This document shows, in pieces, positions 34,008 to 42,759 of a stretch of DNA of 64,000 bases. Under the pieces are notes generated by a model. The model saw nothing but the letters and a program-made list of their open reading frames with translations. It was not told the DNA's origin and made no database searches. The stretch lies in NCBI RefSeq assembly GCF_036227205.1, contig NZ_CP109442.1:7192001-7256000 (forward strand), written 5' to 3'. The position numbers were made by a program, and so were the translations under genes. Each line of letters opens with the position of its first letter. Within the stretch, counting starts at the first letter, position 1. Origin of the DNA: Amycolatopsis sp. NBC_01480. Lineage in GTDB: Bacteria; Actinomycetota; Actinomycetes; Mycobacteriales; Pseudonocardiaceae.

Positions 34008-34099
34008 TTGCCAATCCGACCGGAAGCAGGCGGATACGCATCCGCCGCCGATCTGCTCGCAGGGACCTGTTTCCGCCGTGGCTGTAGTCGGATTGGCAA
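34008..34099. repeat. 13-bp inverted repeats flanking a nested hairpin before the kinase gene
   Basis: TTGCCAATCCGAC (34008-34020) and its exact complement (34087-34099) enclose 66 bp that contain a further hairpin GGCGGAT-acgc-ATCCGCC (34029-34046). The whole lies between the DUF1453-like stop and the kinase start, as either a terminator/attenuator or a two-site operator. Confidence 0.65.
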
Positions 34100-34149
34100 T
34101 GAACAGCACAGTAGGCTGTGAAACGACCGAGACGACATCGAGGACGGCC

Positions 34150-35286
34150 ATGGAGCAGGTGCGGACGCCGCGGACGCGGCCGGGCCGGAGCGCCGAGGAC
34201 CTGCTCCGGCCGTTCGTCCTCGCCGCGCTGGTCGTGATCACCTCGGTCCAGTTCGCCACCCGCCAGGTCGTTTCCCCGGCGCTCGCGGCCACGCTGCTCG
34301 CGGTCGTCGTGCTGCTGCTGGCCGCCGCTTTCCTTCCCTGGACCCGGATCCCGGTGGCCGGCCAGGTCGCCCTCGCGCTGACCACCTCGATCCTTTCCGC
34401 GATCCTGCTGCCACTGGCGCAGTCGACGATCGCGCCGGGCTTCGCGTTCATCGCGTCGGTGGTCGCGGGCGAGAAGCTCGCCTCCCGCCGCGCGGCGGCC
34501 GTGGTCGCCGCCGTCGGCGCCGTCACCACGGCCGTCGCCGTCTGGCTGGTCGAGGACATCGACCCGGTGGACTCGGGCTGGCCGTGGTGGCTCGGCCTCG
34601 CCGTGGCCGCGCCGGTCTACCTCGGCATCTCCCGCCAGAACCACCGTGACGCGGTGCGGAACGCGGAACGGGCGTACCGCTCGGAGGCCCGCGAAGTGGC
34701 GCTGCTGGAGCGTGGCCGGATCGCCCGCGAGATCCACGACGTGCTGGGGCACTCGCTCTCGGGCATCTCGCTGCAGCTGGACCTGGCCGATGCGTTGCAC
34801 GGCAAGGGCCGTGACGGTGAGGCGAACCTGGCCGTCCGGCGGGCCCGCGCGCTGGCCGTCGACAGCATCGCCGAGACCCGGCACGCGATCGAGGCCCTGC
34901 GTGAGGACTCCCTGCCGTTGAGCCGGACGCTGGAGCTGATGGCGCTCGGCGACTCCGTCCCGCTGGCGGTGACGGGGGAGCAGTGGCCGGTGCCGACCGA
35001 GATCGCGCACGCGGTGATCCGGGCCGCTCAGGAAGCACTGGTCAACGCCGCGAAACACGCGCCCGGCGCGGACCGGTCGATGACGCTCCGGTACACCCCC
35101 GGCACGGTCGGCCTGACCGTCGCGAACGGTCCCGCGGCGCGTGAGCCCCGCCCGGGCCCCGCGGCCGGCGGCGGCATGGGGCTGGTCGGCATGCGGGAGC
35201 GGATCGCGCTGCTGGGCGGCACATTGAAAGCCGGTCCGGGCGCGGACGGGGCGGGCTGGATCGTCGAACTGGAGATACCGAAGTGA
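34150..35286 (+). CDS. NarL-type sensor histidine kinase
   Basis: 378 residues. Four to five membrane helices occupy 20-155 with short loops, so sensing is probably intramembrane. The HisKA_3 motif has H196 (GRIAREIHDVLGHSLSGISLQ); the HATPase domain covers about 270-375 (AAQEALVNAAKHA, GGGMGLVGMRERIALLGG). The ATG at 34150 is chosen for GAGGA 7 bases before it; an earlier ATG at 34099 lies in the inverted repeat. Overlaps the regulator gene by 4 bp (GTGA). Confidence 0.9.
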   Translation: MEQVRTPRTRPGRSAEDLLRPFVLAALVVITSVQFATRQVVSPALAATLLAVVVLLLAAAFLPWTRIPVAGQVALALTTSILSAILLPLAQSTIAPGFAFIASVVAGEKLASRRAAAVVAAVGAVTTAVAVWLVEDIDPVDSGWPWWLGLAVAAPVYLGISRQNHRDAVRNAERAYRSEAREVALLERGRIAREIHDVLGHSLSGISLQLDLADALHGKGRDGEANLAVRRARALAVDSIAETRHAIEALREDSLPLSRTLELMALGDSVPLAVTGEQWPVPTEIAHAVIRAAQEALVNAAKHAPGADRSMTLRYTPGTVGLTVANGPAAREPRPGPAAGGGMGLVGMRERIALLGGTLKAGPGADGAGWIVELEIPK

Positions 35287-35942
35287 CTCTTTCCCTTGTC
35301 GTGGTGGACGACCAGGCCTCGGTGCGGGAGGCGCTGGCGGTGATGCTGGACCTCGCGGACGGCATCAGCGTGGTCGCGACCGCCACCCACGGGGGTGAGG
35401 CGGTGGAGGCCGTCGAGCGGCACCAGCCGGACGTGGTGCTGATGGACCTGCACATGCCCGTGATGGACGGCGTCGAGGCGACCGGGCGGATCAAGGCCGC
35501 CCGGCCGTCGGTGCAGGTGGTCGTGCTGACCACCTTCGACGACGACGAGTCCATCCTGGCCGCGCTCGAGGCCGGTGCCAGCGGCTACCTGACCAAGGAG
35601 GCCGACCGCGCGAAGATCGAGCAGGCGGTGCGCAGCGCGGGCGCCGGCCAGGTCGTGCTGGCCCCGGAGGTGCAGCGCCGTCTGCTTTCCCTGGCCACGC
35701 GCCGGTCCCGGCCCGCCGAGGAGCCGGAATTCGGCTTCACCGCACGGGAAACCGAGATCCTGGGCCTGATCGGCGAGGGCCTGCGCAACCCGGAGATCGC
35801 GGGACGGCTGTTCATCAGCGAGGCCACCGTCAAGACCCACATCAACAACCTCTTCGCCAAAGCGGGCTTCCACTCCCGCGCCGACGCCGTCCGCTACGCC
35901 CTGAACACCGCCGAGCCGGGCGGGTACCGGCGCCAGGACTGA
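35283..35942 (+). CDS. NarL/LuxR-family response regulator
   Basis: 219 residues. Receiver with phospho-acceptor D55 (VVLMDLHMPVMDG) and conserved T/K positions (LTTF, YLTKEA); LuxR HTH about 150-210 (FTARETEILGLIGEGLRNPEIAGRLFISEATVKTHI). Partner of the kinase directly upstream through a 4-bp overlap. Possible DNA targets are the repeats at 32521-32564 upstream of the membrane-protein genes, since NarL-type regulators bind repeated short sites. Confidence 0.93.
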   Translation: MTLSLVVVDDQASVREALAVMLDLADGISVVATATHGGEAVEAVERHQPDVVLMDLHMPVMDGVEATGRIKAARPSVQVVVLTTFDDDESILAALEAGASGYLTKEADRAKIEQAVRSAGAGQVVLAPEVQRRLLSLATRRSRPAEEPEFGFTARETEILGLIGEGLRNPEIAGRLFISEATVKTHINNLFAKAGFHSRADAVRYALNTAEPGGYRRQD

Positions 35943-35968
35943 CCCCGGGCGGCGCCCGGCCGAAGCGC

Positions 35969-36045
35969 CCCAACGTGGCGTTGGTTGCGTCCAGCGCACC
36001 GAACGCCACATTGGGTGCGTCCAGCGCACCGAACGCCGCATTGGG
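35969..36045. repeat. Intergenic hairpin with 30-bp direct repeat
   Basis: CCCAACGTGGCGTT (35969-35982) pairs 13 of 14 with 36002-36015 across a 19-nt loop, 26 bp after the response-regulator stop. The loop plus right arm is then repeated: 30-bp units at 35986-36015 and 36016-36045 differ at one base, giving an alternative second hairpin partner. Confidence 0.75.
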
Positions 36046-36096
36046 GCGGGTCCGCGTGCGGAGGCGAGCGGCCCGGAGATCTGCGAAGCTGCGGCC

Positions 36097-37197
36097 ATGA
36101 CCTCTCGGAAGTCTTCCCCGTGGCTCAGCTGGACCACGCTGGCGCCGGTGATCGCGGTGGTCGCGCTGCTGCTGACCTGGGGCCGCACGCTCGGGACCCT
36201 GCCGGTGGTCGTGGTCGCGGTGGTGCTCGCGGCCGCCGTGCTGGCGGCGGTGCACCACGCGGAGGTGGTGGCGCACCGGGTGGGGGAGCCGTTCGGGTCA
36301 CTGGTGCTGGCGGTCGCGGTGACGGTGATCGAGGTGGCGCTGATCATCACGCTGATGATCTCCGGCGGCCCGAAAACCGGCTCGCTGGCGCGGGACACCG
36401 TGTTCGCCGCCGTCATGATCACCTGCAACGGGATCCTCGGGCTGTCGCTCCTGGTGGGCGCGTGGCGCAATCCGGTGACCGTGTTCAACGCTGAGGGCTC
36501 GGGCTCCGCGCTCGGCACCGTCGCGGCGCTGGCGACGCTCTGCCTGGTGCTGCCCAGTTTCACCTCCGCCCGGCCGGGGCCGGAGTTCTCGCCGACGCAG
36601 CTGGGCTTCGCCGCGATCGCCTCGCTGATCCTGTACGGCATGTTCGTGCTCACCCAGACGGTGCGGCACCGCGACTTCTTCCTGCCCGTCGACGCCGAGG
36701 GCGCGGTGCTGGAGGACGACGAGCACGTCGCCCCGCCGACCACGAAAGCCGCCCTGACCAGCCTCGGGCTGCTGCTGGTGGCGCTGGTCGCGGTGGTCGG
36801 GCTGGCGAAGGTGGAGTCGCCGGCGATCGAGTCCGCGGTGGCCGCGCTGGGGTTCCCGCAGTCGTTCGTCGGCGTGGTGATCGCGCTGCTCGTGCTGCTG
36901 CCCGAGACGATCGCCGCGGCCAACGCCGCCCGCCGTGGCCGCGTCCAGGTGAGCCTCAACCTGGCGCTGGGCTCGGCGATGGCCAGCATCGGGCTGACCA
37001 TCCCGGCGATCGCGATGGCGTCGATCTGGCTGTCCGGGCCGTTGGAGCTCGGCCTGGACCCGACCCAGATCGTGCTGCTGGTGATCACCGTGGTGGTGGG
37101 GGTGCTGACGGTCGTGCCCGGCCGCGCCACCCGGCTGCAGGGCGGCGTGCACCTGGTGCTGCTGGCGGCGTTCGTGTTCCTCGCGGCGCTGCCCTGA
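36097..37197 (+). CDS. chaA: Calcium/proton antiporter, ChaA type
   Basis: 366 residues with about eleven membrane helices. The two alpha-repeat signatures of the Ca2+:cation antiporter family are visible: AHRVGEPFGSLVLAVAVTVIE (about 60-80) and VVIALLVLLPETIAAANAARR (about 265-285), each with the essential Glu. The acidic loop VDAEGAVLEDDEHVAPP lies between halves. It exports Ca2+ or Na+/K+ in exchange for H+ across the cytoplasmic membrane. Single-gene unit; start ATG with only weak ribosome site. Confidence 0.93.
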   Translation: MTSRKSSPWLSWTTLAPVIAVVALLLTWGRTLGTLPVVVVAVVLAAAVLAAVHHAEVVAHRVGEPFGSLVLAVAVTVIEVALIITLMISGGPKTGSLARDTVFAAVMITCNGILGLSLLVGAWRNPVTVFNAEGSGSALGTVAALATLCLVLPSFTSARPGPEFSPTQLGFAAIASLILYGMFVLTQTVRHRDFFLPVDAEGAVLEDDEHVAPPTTKAALTSLGLLLVALVAVVGLAKVESPAIESAVAALGFPQSFVGVVIALLVLLPETIAAANAARRGRVQVSLNLALGSAMASIGLTIPAIAMASIWLSGPLELGLDPTQIVLLVITVVVGVLTVVPGRATRLQGGVHLVLLAAFVFLAALP

Positions 37198-37251
37198 CCG
37201 GGGCCGCCGTAAACTCGCCCGTACCGGCGGGTTTCCAGGAGGACAAGGCGC

Positions 37252-37896
37252 ATGGCACGACGCGGTGACGCGCTGCGGGAGCACATCCTGTGGGCGGCGA
37301 AGGACGTCTTCATCGAGACCGGCTTCGAACGCGCGTCGATGGACGTCGTGGCCGCGCGGGCCGAGACGTCGAAGCGCTCGCTGTACGCGCACTTCGAGAG
37401 CAAGGACAAACTGTTCCTCGCCGTGCTCGACCTGGTGCGCGAGCTGTACTTCGAGCAGCTCAAGACCCCGCGTGACTACGCCGCGGACGCGACCGAGGCG
37501 ACCGTGCTGTTCTGCGGCCGTTTCCTGCAACTGCTGCTGTGGCGCTCCGCGCTCCGCACCTGCCGGCTGAGCATGACCGAGGCCGAGCGCCTGCCGGAGG
37601 CGGCGGCCCGCTACTACGACGCGATCTTCGCCACGCCGCAGGAGCGCCTCGCGGCCTTCGCCGGGGAGTCGTTCGACCTCGGCCCGGACGCGGCCGCGAA
37701 TCTGGCCCGCGAACTGCTCGGGCGCACGGTCTACCCGCGGCTCTTCCGGGCCCTGCTCGGCGTCGAGCCGCCGCTGGACGAGCGGCCTGACGAGGGGTCG
37801 ATCGCCGCAGACGTCGACCTCGGCGCGATCCGGCGGGCGCTGGCGGACCTGCTGGCGGGAACCGCGCTAGGGTCGTGCGCGTTGGAAAAGCAGTGA
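37252..37896 (+). CDS. TetR family transcriptional regulator
   Basis: 214 residues. HTH in residues about 10-55 (LREHILWAAKDVFIETGFERASMDVVAARAETSKRSLYAHF), with an AefR-like ligand domain. GGAGGACAAGG precedes the ATG. It lies between the antiporter and the alarmone synthetase on the same strand with 54 and 13 bp gaps, so it may be cotranscribed with the latter. The target is unknown. Confidence 0.9.
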   Translation: MARRGDALREHILWAAKDVFIETGFERASMDVVAARAETSKRSLYAHFESKDKLFLAVLDLVRELYFEQLKTPRDYAADATEATVLFCGRFLQLLLWRSALRTCRLSMTEAERLPEAAARYYDAIFATPQERLAAFAGESFDLGPDAAANLARELLGRTVYPRLFRALLGVEPPLDERPDEGSIAADVDLGAIRRALADLLAGTALGSCALEKQ

Positions 37897-37909
37897 TCAA
37901 GACACCGGA

Positions 37910-38599
37910 GTGAAGGACGAAGTGCAGGGGATGGCGACGACGAGGGAGTCCGGCTCCGCGGTGGACGGCGACGCGGACGGGTTCACGGTGCCCGCCGGGT
38001 TCCTGATGGTGTACAAGTTCGCCATCGAGGAGCTGATGACGAAGCTGCGCATCCTCAGCGAGGAGTTCGACTTCGCCCACCGGCACGACCCGATCGAGCA
38101 CATCAGCAGCCGGGTCAAGCGGCCCGCGGCCATCGGGCAGAAGCTGCGCCGGCGCGGCCTGGGCACCGACCCCGCGACCATCACCGAGCAGCTCGACGAC
38201 ATCGCCGGCGTGCGCGTGGTCTGCCCGTTCCTGTCCGACGTCTACCACGTCGCGCGGATGCTGACCGGCCAGGACGACGTGGAGCTGGTGCGCAGCAAGG
38301 ACTACGTGGCGAACCCGAAGGACAACGGCTACCGCAGCCTGCACCTGATCGTGCGGATCCCGGTGTTCCTGTCCGACCGGGTGGAGAAGGTCAAGGTCGA
38401 GGTGCAGCTGCGCACCATCGCGATGGACTTCTGGGCCACCCTCGAGCACAAGCTGAACTACAAGTACACCGACCGGCTGCCCGAGGACTTCGCCGGCGAG
38501 CTGGCCAGCACCGCGGTGGTGGCCGCGCAGCTGGACACCCGGATGCAGCAGCTGCACGAGCGCATGCGCGGCGCGAACAGCTTCCTCGCCCCGCTCTGA
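37910..38599 (+). CDS. Small alarmone synthetase (RelQ/YjbM-type (p)ppGpp synthetase)
   Basis: About 229 residues. Only the RelA/SpoT synthetase domain is present, with no HD hydrolase or TGS/ACT parts. Motifs: SSRVKRPAAIGQKLRRRG (ATP binding), DIAGVRVVCPF, the G loop KDYVANPKDNGYRSLHL, and EVQLRTIAMDFWATLEHKLNYK with the catalytic Glu. It makes ppGpp/pppGpp from ATP and GDP/GTP and is usually controlled at the transcriptional level. Start is uncertain between GTG 37910, GTG 37922 and ATG 37931. Confidence 0.93.
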   Translation: MKDEVQGMATTRESGSAVDGDADGFTVPAGFLMVYKFAIEELMTKLRILSEEFDFAHRHDPIEHISSRVKRPAAIGQKLRRRGLGTDPATITEQLDDIAGVRVVCPFLSDVYHVARMLTGQDDVELVRSKDYVANPKDNGYRSLHLIVRIPVFLSDRVEKVKVEVQLRTIAMDFWATLEHKLNYKYTDRLPEDFAGELASTAVVAAQLDTRMQQLHERMRGANSFLAPL

Positions 38600-38711
38600 C
38601 CGTCCTTTTCGGACTGGCCGGTTTTCTGGGACACTGGGTGCTGCTCGGTGTGACGGCAGCGGCACGGAGCGCGACAGGGTCGCTCGGCTGCGGCCGGGGA
38701 TGGGGGAGCGC

Positions 38712-39098
38712 GTGGGCAGGTTCGTGCAGGTCGGGCTGGTTGTTGTGATGCTCGGGTCTTTGGCCGGGGCGTGCGGGCAGCCGCCGGGGTCTGGGTCCAG
38801 CCAGACGACCGTCACGCAGACCGTCACCGAAACGGCCGGTCCCTCCGCGGCCCCGGTGCCGTCGGCGGAGGGGGACATCGTGGTGCCGGACGTCTCCGGC
38901 ATGAACCACCAGGACGCGCAGAACAAGATGCAGGCCGCGGGCCTCTACAACCTCCGCGAGGTCGATTCCACCGGCAAGCACCGGGCGATGATCCTCGACC
39001 GCAACTGGTGCCAGACCGGCCAGGACCCCAAGCCGGGCGCCAAGGTCGGGAAGCAAGCAGTGATCACCCTGTACGCCCGCAAGTGCGACGAGCACTGA
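38712..39098 (+). CDS. PASTA-domain lipoprotein
   Basis: About 128 residues from GTG 38712 (GGGGGAG 3 bases before); ATG 38700 is also possible. A lipoprotein signal peptide ends in LAGAC, followed by a Thr/Ser/Pro linker (about 25-55). One PASTA domain follows: IVVPDVSGMNHQDAQNKMQAAGLYNL through GQDPKPGAKVGKQAVITLYARK, with an extra Cys pair (NWCQ and KCDEH) that may form a disulfide. Surface-exposed, probably muropeptide-binding. Confidence 0.85.
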   Translation: MGRFVQVGLVVVMLGSLAGACGQPPGSGSSQTTVTQTVTETAGPSAAPVPSAEGDIVVPDVSGMNHQDAQNKMQAAGLYNLREVDSTGKHRAMILDRNWCQTGQDPKPGAKVGKQAVITLYARKCDEH

Positions 39099-39106
39099 AC
39101 CCGGCG

Positions 39107-39127
39107 CTGTCCGTCCCTATCGGACAG
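39107..39127 (+). terminator. Hairpin after the PASTA lipoprotein gene
   Basis: CTGTCCG (39107-39113) and CGGACAG (39121-39127) with a 7-nt loop, 8 bases after the stop. Short stem, no T tract. Confidence 0.5.
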
Positions 39128-39331
39128 TGAACGGGCGGCCGGGTCTGCGACCGTGGCGGCGTGTCCCGAGTGACTCTGGCGTGACTGTGTGCCTGCTCAC
39201 GGTGACGCGCCGTTTTTGTCGGTGGTGACCCGTATCCTGATCCGGTGAGCAGTCGACGGGTTCGATCCCCGCCTGCGCCCCCCATTCTTCCCGTGAGCGC
39301 CCCACGGCGCGGATCTGCAGGAGCCCCACGC

Positions 39332-40807
39332 ATGACGCACACCACGAACGCCTCCTCACCGGCCAGAGAGCGCGCACCGTCCGCGCCCGGGCTGTTGATC
39401 GCGGTGCTGGTCGGATCGGCCTTCGTGATGATCCTCAACGAGACGATCCTCAGCGTCGCGCTGCGCGACCTCACCGCCGACCTCGGCGTGCCCACCACCA
39501 CGATCCAGTGGCTGACCAGCGGATTCCTGCTCACCATGGCGGTGGTCATCCCGACCACGGGCTTCCTGCTCGAACGGTTCAGCCCGCGCAGCGTGTTCCT
39601 CTTCTCGATCTCGGCGTTCAGCCTCGGCACGCTGCTGTGCGGCGTGGCGCCCGGGTTCGGGCTGCTGCTGGTCGGCCGGATCGTGCAGGCCTGCGGCACA
39701 GCGGTGATGCTGCCGCTGCTGATGACCACGGTGATGCGGCTGGTGCCGGTGCACCGCCGGGGCGCGATGATGGGCACGATCAGCATCGTCATCGCCGTCG
39801 CGCCGGCGATCGGGCCGACCATCGGCGGCGCGGTGCTGTCCTCGCTGGGCTGGCGCTGGATGTTCTGGATCGTGCTGCCGCTCTCGCTCGCCGCGCTGGT
39901 GATCGGCGCGGTGCGGCTGCGGATCAGCAGCGAGACCCGCGCGGTGCCGCTCGACCTGGTGTCGGTGCTGCTGTCCGCGATCGGGTTCGGCGGGGTGCTG
40001 TACGGGCTGTCGACGGCCGGTGAATCCGCTGGCGCGAAGCCGTTTGTGCCGCCGTGGGTGGCCATCGTGGTCGGGGTGGTCTCGCTGGTGGTGTTCACCT
40101 GGCGCCAGCTCCGGCTGCAGCGCCGTGACCGGGCGCTGCTGGACCTGCGGCCGTTCACGCACCGCGGGTTCGTGGTGGCGCTGGTGCTGACCGCGCTGCT
40201 GTTCATGTGCCTGATCGGCGCGGGCGCGATCCTGCTGCCGCTGTACCTGCAGACCGTGCTGCACACCTCGACCCTGGTGAGCGGCCTGGCCGTGCTGCCC
40301 GGCGGCCTGGTCCTCGGCCTGCTCGGCCGCCCGGTCGGCGCCTGGTTCGACAAGGTCGGCTCCCGCCCGCTGGTCATCCCGGGCTCGGCGGCCATGGCGG
40401 TCGCGCTGTGGCTGTTCACCACGCTCGGCCCGGGCTCGCCGCTGATCGCGGTGATCGCCATCCACGTGCTGCTGATGGCCGGGCTGGGCCTGATGATGAC
40501 CCCGCTGATGACCGAGTCCCTCGGCGTCCTGCCCGACCACCTGTACTCCCACGGCAGCGCGATCCTCTCGACCCTGCAGCAGGTCGCCGGCGCCCTCGGC
40601 ACCACCGTTTTCGTCACCGTCGCCACCCTCGCGAGCGCGAACGGCTCCGCGGCCAGCCCGGACTCCTCAGGCCTGCACGCGTCGTTCATCGTGGCCGGCT
40701 GCATCGGCGTCGCGGCCTTCGGCATGTCCTGGCTGGTGCGCTCCACCGGCGGCACCTCGGAGCCCGCACCCGAGCCTGAGCCGGAACTGGAGGCGAAACA
40801 GTCCTGA
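39332..40807 (+). CDS. DHA2-type (14-TM) MFS multidrug exporter
   Basis: 491 residues, about fourteen membrane helices. Motif A-like GFLLERFSPRSVF (about 85-97), motif C GIVIAVAPAIGPTIGGAV in helix 5, and the first-helix ILNETILSVALRDL pattern (D/E in helix 1) are typical of EmrB/QacA and Lde-like drug:H+ antiporters. The ATG at 39332 has AGGAG 8 bases upstream. The C-terminal tail TSEPAPEPEPELEAKQS is acidic and repetitive, and its coding sequence is repeated downstream in the 40.8-41.5 kb array. No dedicated regulator is adjacent on this strand. Confidence 0.93.
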   Translation: MTHTTNASSPARERAPSAPGLLIAVLVGSAFVMILNETILSVALRDLTADLGVPTTTIQWLTSGFLLTMAVVIPTTGFLLERFSPRSVFLFSISAFSLGTLLCGVAPGFGLLLVGRIVQACGTAVMLPLLMTTVMRLVPVHRRGAMMGTISIVIAVAPAIGPTIGGAVLSSLGWRWMFWIVLPLSLAALVIGAVRLRISSETRAVPLDLVSVLLSAIGFGGVLYGLSTAGESAGAKPFVPPWVAIVVGVVSLVVFTWRQLRLQRRDRALLDLRPFTHRGFVVALVLTALLFMCLIGAGAILLPLYLQTVLHTSTLVSGLAVLPGGLVLGLLGRPVGAWFDKVGSRPLVIPGSAAMAVALWLFTTLGPGSPLIAVIAIHVLLMAGLGLMMTPLMTESLGVLPDHLYSHGSAILSTLQQVAGALGTTVFVTVATLASANGSAASPDSSGLHASFIVAGCIGVAAFGMSWLVRSTGGTSEPAPEPEPELEAKQS

Positions 40808-41555
40808 GTGGTGCGCCTGCCTCGGCAACGGCCCCCGCCGCCGTTGCTGGGCACCCCGTCTCGAGCGGTGTGCCCGCTCGGTAACGGCCACTGTTGCCGA
40901 GACCGAGGCACGCCGTCTTTTGCGGCCCTGCCTAGCCGCCCTGCCCAGCGGCCGTACCCGGCTACGGCGGCCGTACCTGATGCGCCGCAACAGAATTCTC
41001 GGCCGCGCGGCACGTCGGGGCCTACGCCTACGCCGGAGCAGTCCTGAGTGGTGAGGCCCGGCAACGGCCACTGCCGCCGCTGCCGAGGCCCACTGCCCTT
41101 AGCGGCCTTGCCTAGCCACCGTCCTTAGCGGCCGTATCTGGCCGCGGTGGCCATACCTGATGCGCCGCAACAGAATCTTGGCCGCGTGGCGCCTCGGAGC
41201 CTGTGCCTGAGCCGGAGCTGGAGGCGAAACAGTTCTGAGCGGTGAGCCTCGGCGACGGTCATCGTCGCCGTTGCCGAGGGCCACTGCCCTTAGCGGCTTT
41301 GCCTAGCCGCCGTATTTAGCGGCCGTACCTGACCGCGGTGGCCGTACTTGATGCGCCGCAACAGAATCTCCGGCGCGCGGCACTTCAGAGCCCGAGCGCG
41401 AGCCGGAGTTGGGGGGCGAAAGTGAAACAGTCCTGAGTGGCGAGCCTCGGCAACGAGCACGACTGCCGTCGCCGAGGCCTACCACTTTTGGCGGCCTTGC
41501 CTGGCCACCGTACCTAGCGTTGGCGACCGTAAGTGAGGCGCCGCAACAGGATCTC
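40770..41555. repeat. Array of four units duplicating the 3' ends of two convergent genes
   Basis: The 706 bp between the exporter and DUF418 stops hold no gene. Instead about 190-240 bp units are repeated. Each has a copy of the exporter's last codons (CTGAGCCGGA...GAAACAGTCCTGA-like; stops at 40805, 41045, 41236 and 41434), a stem-loop of GGCAACGGC...GCCGTTGCC type, then GCGGCCTTGCCTAGCC. Last comes a reversed copy of the DUF418 gene's last codons (TGATGCGCCGCAACAGAATC, at 40979, 41159 and 41350; real gene end at 41514). The first unit is about 48 bp longer in the hairpin. Copies are diverged by tens of changes, so the duplication is not recent. Confidence 0.85.
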
Positions 41556-42740
41556 GGCTGGGCCGCGGCAGGAGCGGCGTTGCATGAGATACGCGCCCAC
41601 CACGGACAACACCCACACGCCCAGTCCGCAGCCGGCGGCGATGAACGTTGTGCTGCCCCGGCCGTCGCCGAGGGCGAGCAGGAACGGTGAAGCCAGGACC
41701 AGCCACGCCACCGTCTGGAAGAGGTAGCCGCTGAGCGAGCGCTGGCCCAGTGCCGCGACGGCGCCGATCACCAAGTTGTCGCGCGGTGCCGCCATGGTCT
41801 TCGACAGCCGGTGCGCGAGCAGTCCGAACAGGCAGAGGTAGCCGATGCCACCGAAGAAGCCGGAACCTTCGTAGAGCAGCTTGATCGCCGGGCCGATGGC
41901 CGGGTCGACGGTCAGGAACCCGCCGCCGAGCAGGCCCATCGGCAGCCCGCCCAGCACGGCGACACCGAGGCCGAAAACCGCCCCGAGGCGCAGCCCGCGC
42001 AGGTGCTTCGCGGGCTCCTCCAGCACGCGCCGTCGTGCGGCCCAGGCGCCGACCCATACGAACAGGATGAACGGCAGCATGCTGAGCACGGTCCCCGGCC
42101 ATTCCGTGAGCCGGTCCGCCACCGCCGTGCCGAAGCTGCCGGCCGCCATCGAGGGAGAGTCCTGGGTGGGGGCCGTGGACAGCCCGGACGTGCCGGTCGC
42201 CAGTCCGGTCACCACGACCACAGCCAGCACGACGACGGCGCAGGCGGCGAAGCCGAGATACCAGAGCGGCACCCGGTAGAGCCGGTCCCCGCGGCGCAGC
42301 AGGAGCAGGGTGAACACGATCCCGACCAGTCCGTACGCGCCGAGGATGTCCCCGGCGAACAGCAGGATCCCGTGCACCAGCCCGAAAACGAACAGCCACG
42401 CGTTGCGCCGGACCAGCACGCGGCGCACCGCGGCCGGCGCGCTCCCCGCCGCCTCCTGCCGTCGCGCGAGCTGGACCAGCGCGTAGCCGAACATGATCGC
42501 GAACAGCGGGATTCCCCTGGAGTGCACGAACAGGAACAGGAACACCGTGTAGACGCCCTCCGCGCCGTCGGGTGTCTTGTCCAGCCCTGGCCCGGTCGCG
42601 AAGAAGACCGAAGCGCTGTTGGCCAGCGCGATGATCAGCAGCATCGCCCCACGCGCCAGGTCGGGCGCCAGAGCGCGTTCGCCCGGGCGCACCGGGCCGC
42701 GGACGGCTCTCGGCGCGGCGGGATGGGTCTCAGTAGCCAT
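41514..42740 (-). CDS. DUF418 family membrane protein (YeiB-like)
   Basis: 408 residues, about ten membrane helices. LAPDLARGAMLLIIALAN at the N terminus (the RG-hallmark), SRGIPLFAIMFGYALVQL, LLFAGDILGAYGLVG and the C-terminal GQRSLSGYLFQTV...GPAEILLRRLTYG are the conserved blocks of YeiB/DUF418 proteins, distant relatives of membrane acyltransferases with unsettled function. Its last about 12 codons are repeated in the array beyond its 3' end. Divergent from a TetR regulator, its likely repressor. Confidence 0.92.
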   Translation of the reverse strand: MATETHPAAPRAVRGPVRPGERALAPDLARGAMLLIIALANSASVFFATGPGLDKTPDGAEGVYTVFLFLFVHSRGIPLFAIMFGYALVQLARRQEAAGSAPAAVRRVLVRRNAWLFVFGLVHGILLFAGDILGAYGLVGIVFTLLLLRRGDRLYRVPLWYLGFAACAVVVLAVVVVTGLATGTSGLSTAPTQDSPSMAAGSFGTAVADRLTEWPGTVLSMLPFILFVWVGAWAARRRVLEEPAKHLRGLRLGAVFGLGVAVLGGLPMGLLGGGFLTVDPAIGPAIKLLYEGSGFFGGIGYLCLFGLLAHRLSKTMAAPRDNLVIGAVAALGQRSLSGYLFQTVAWLVLASPFLLALGDGRGSTTFIAAGCGLGVWVLSVVGAYLMQRRSCRGPAEILLRRLTYGRQR

Positions 42741-42759
42741 GGTTTCCCCCGATAGTCAT

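Noticed and set aside
35986..36045. CRISPR-like repeats
   Set aside because: Only two adjacent 30-bp copies with no spacer between them and no cas genes; explained as duplication of a hairpin arm.
39254..39289. tRNA-like T-arm and 3' end (GGGTTCGATCCCCG followed by CCCCCCA)
   Set aside because: No matching D-arm, anticodon arm or 5' acceptor strand upstream, and the T-stem has a mismatch. At most a relic of a tRNA 3' end such as an old attachment site; no integrase is nearby.
39245..39331. Exporter gene starting at GTG 39245
   Set aside because: The extra residues are Arg/Pro-rich with no membrane or signal character, and ATG 39332 has an ideally spaced AGGAG.
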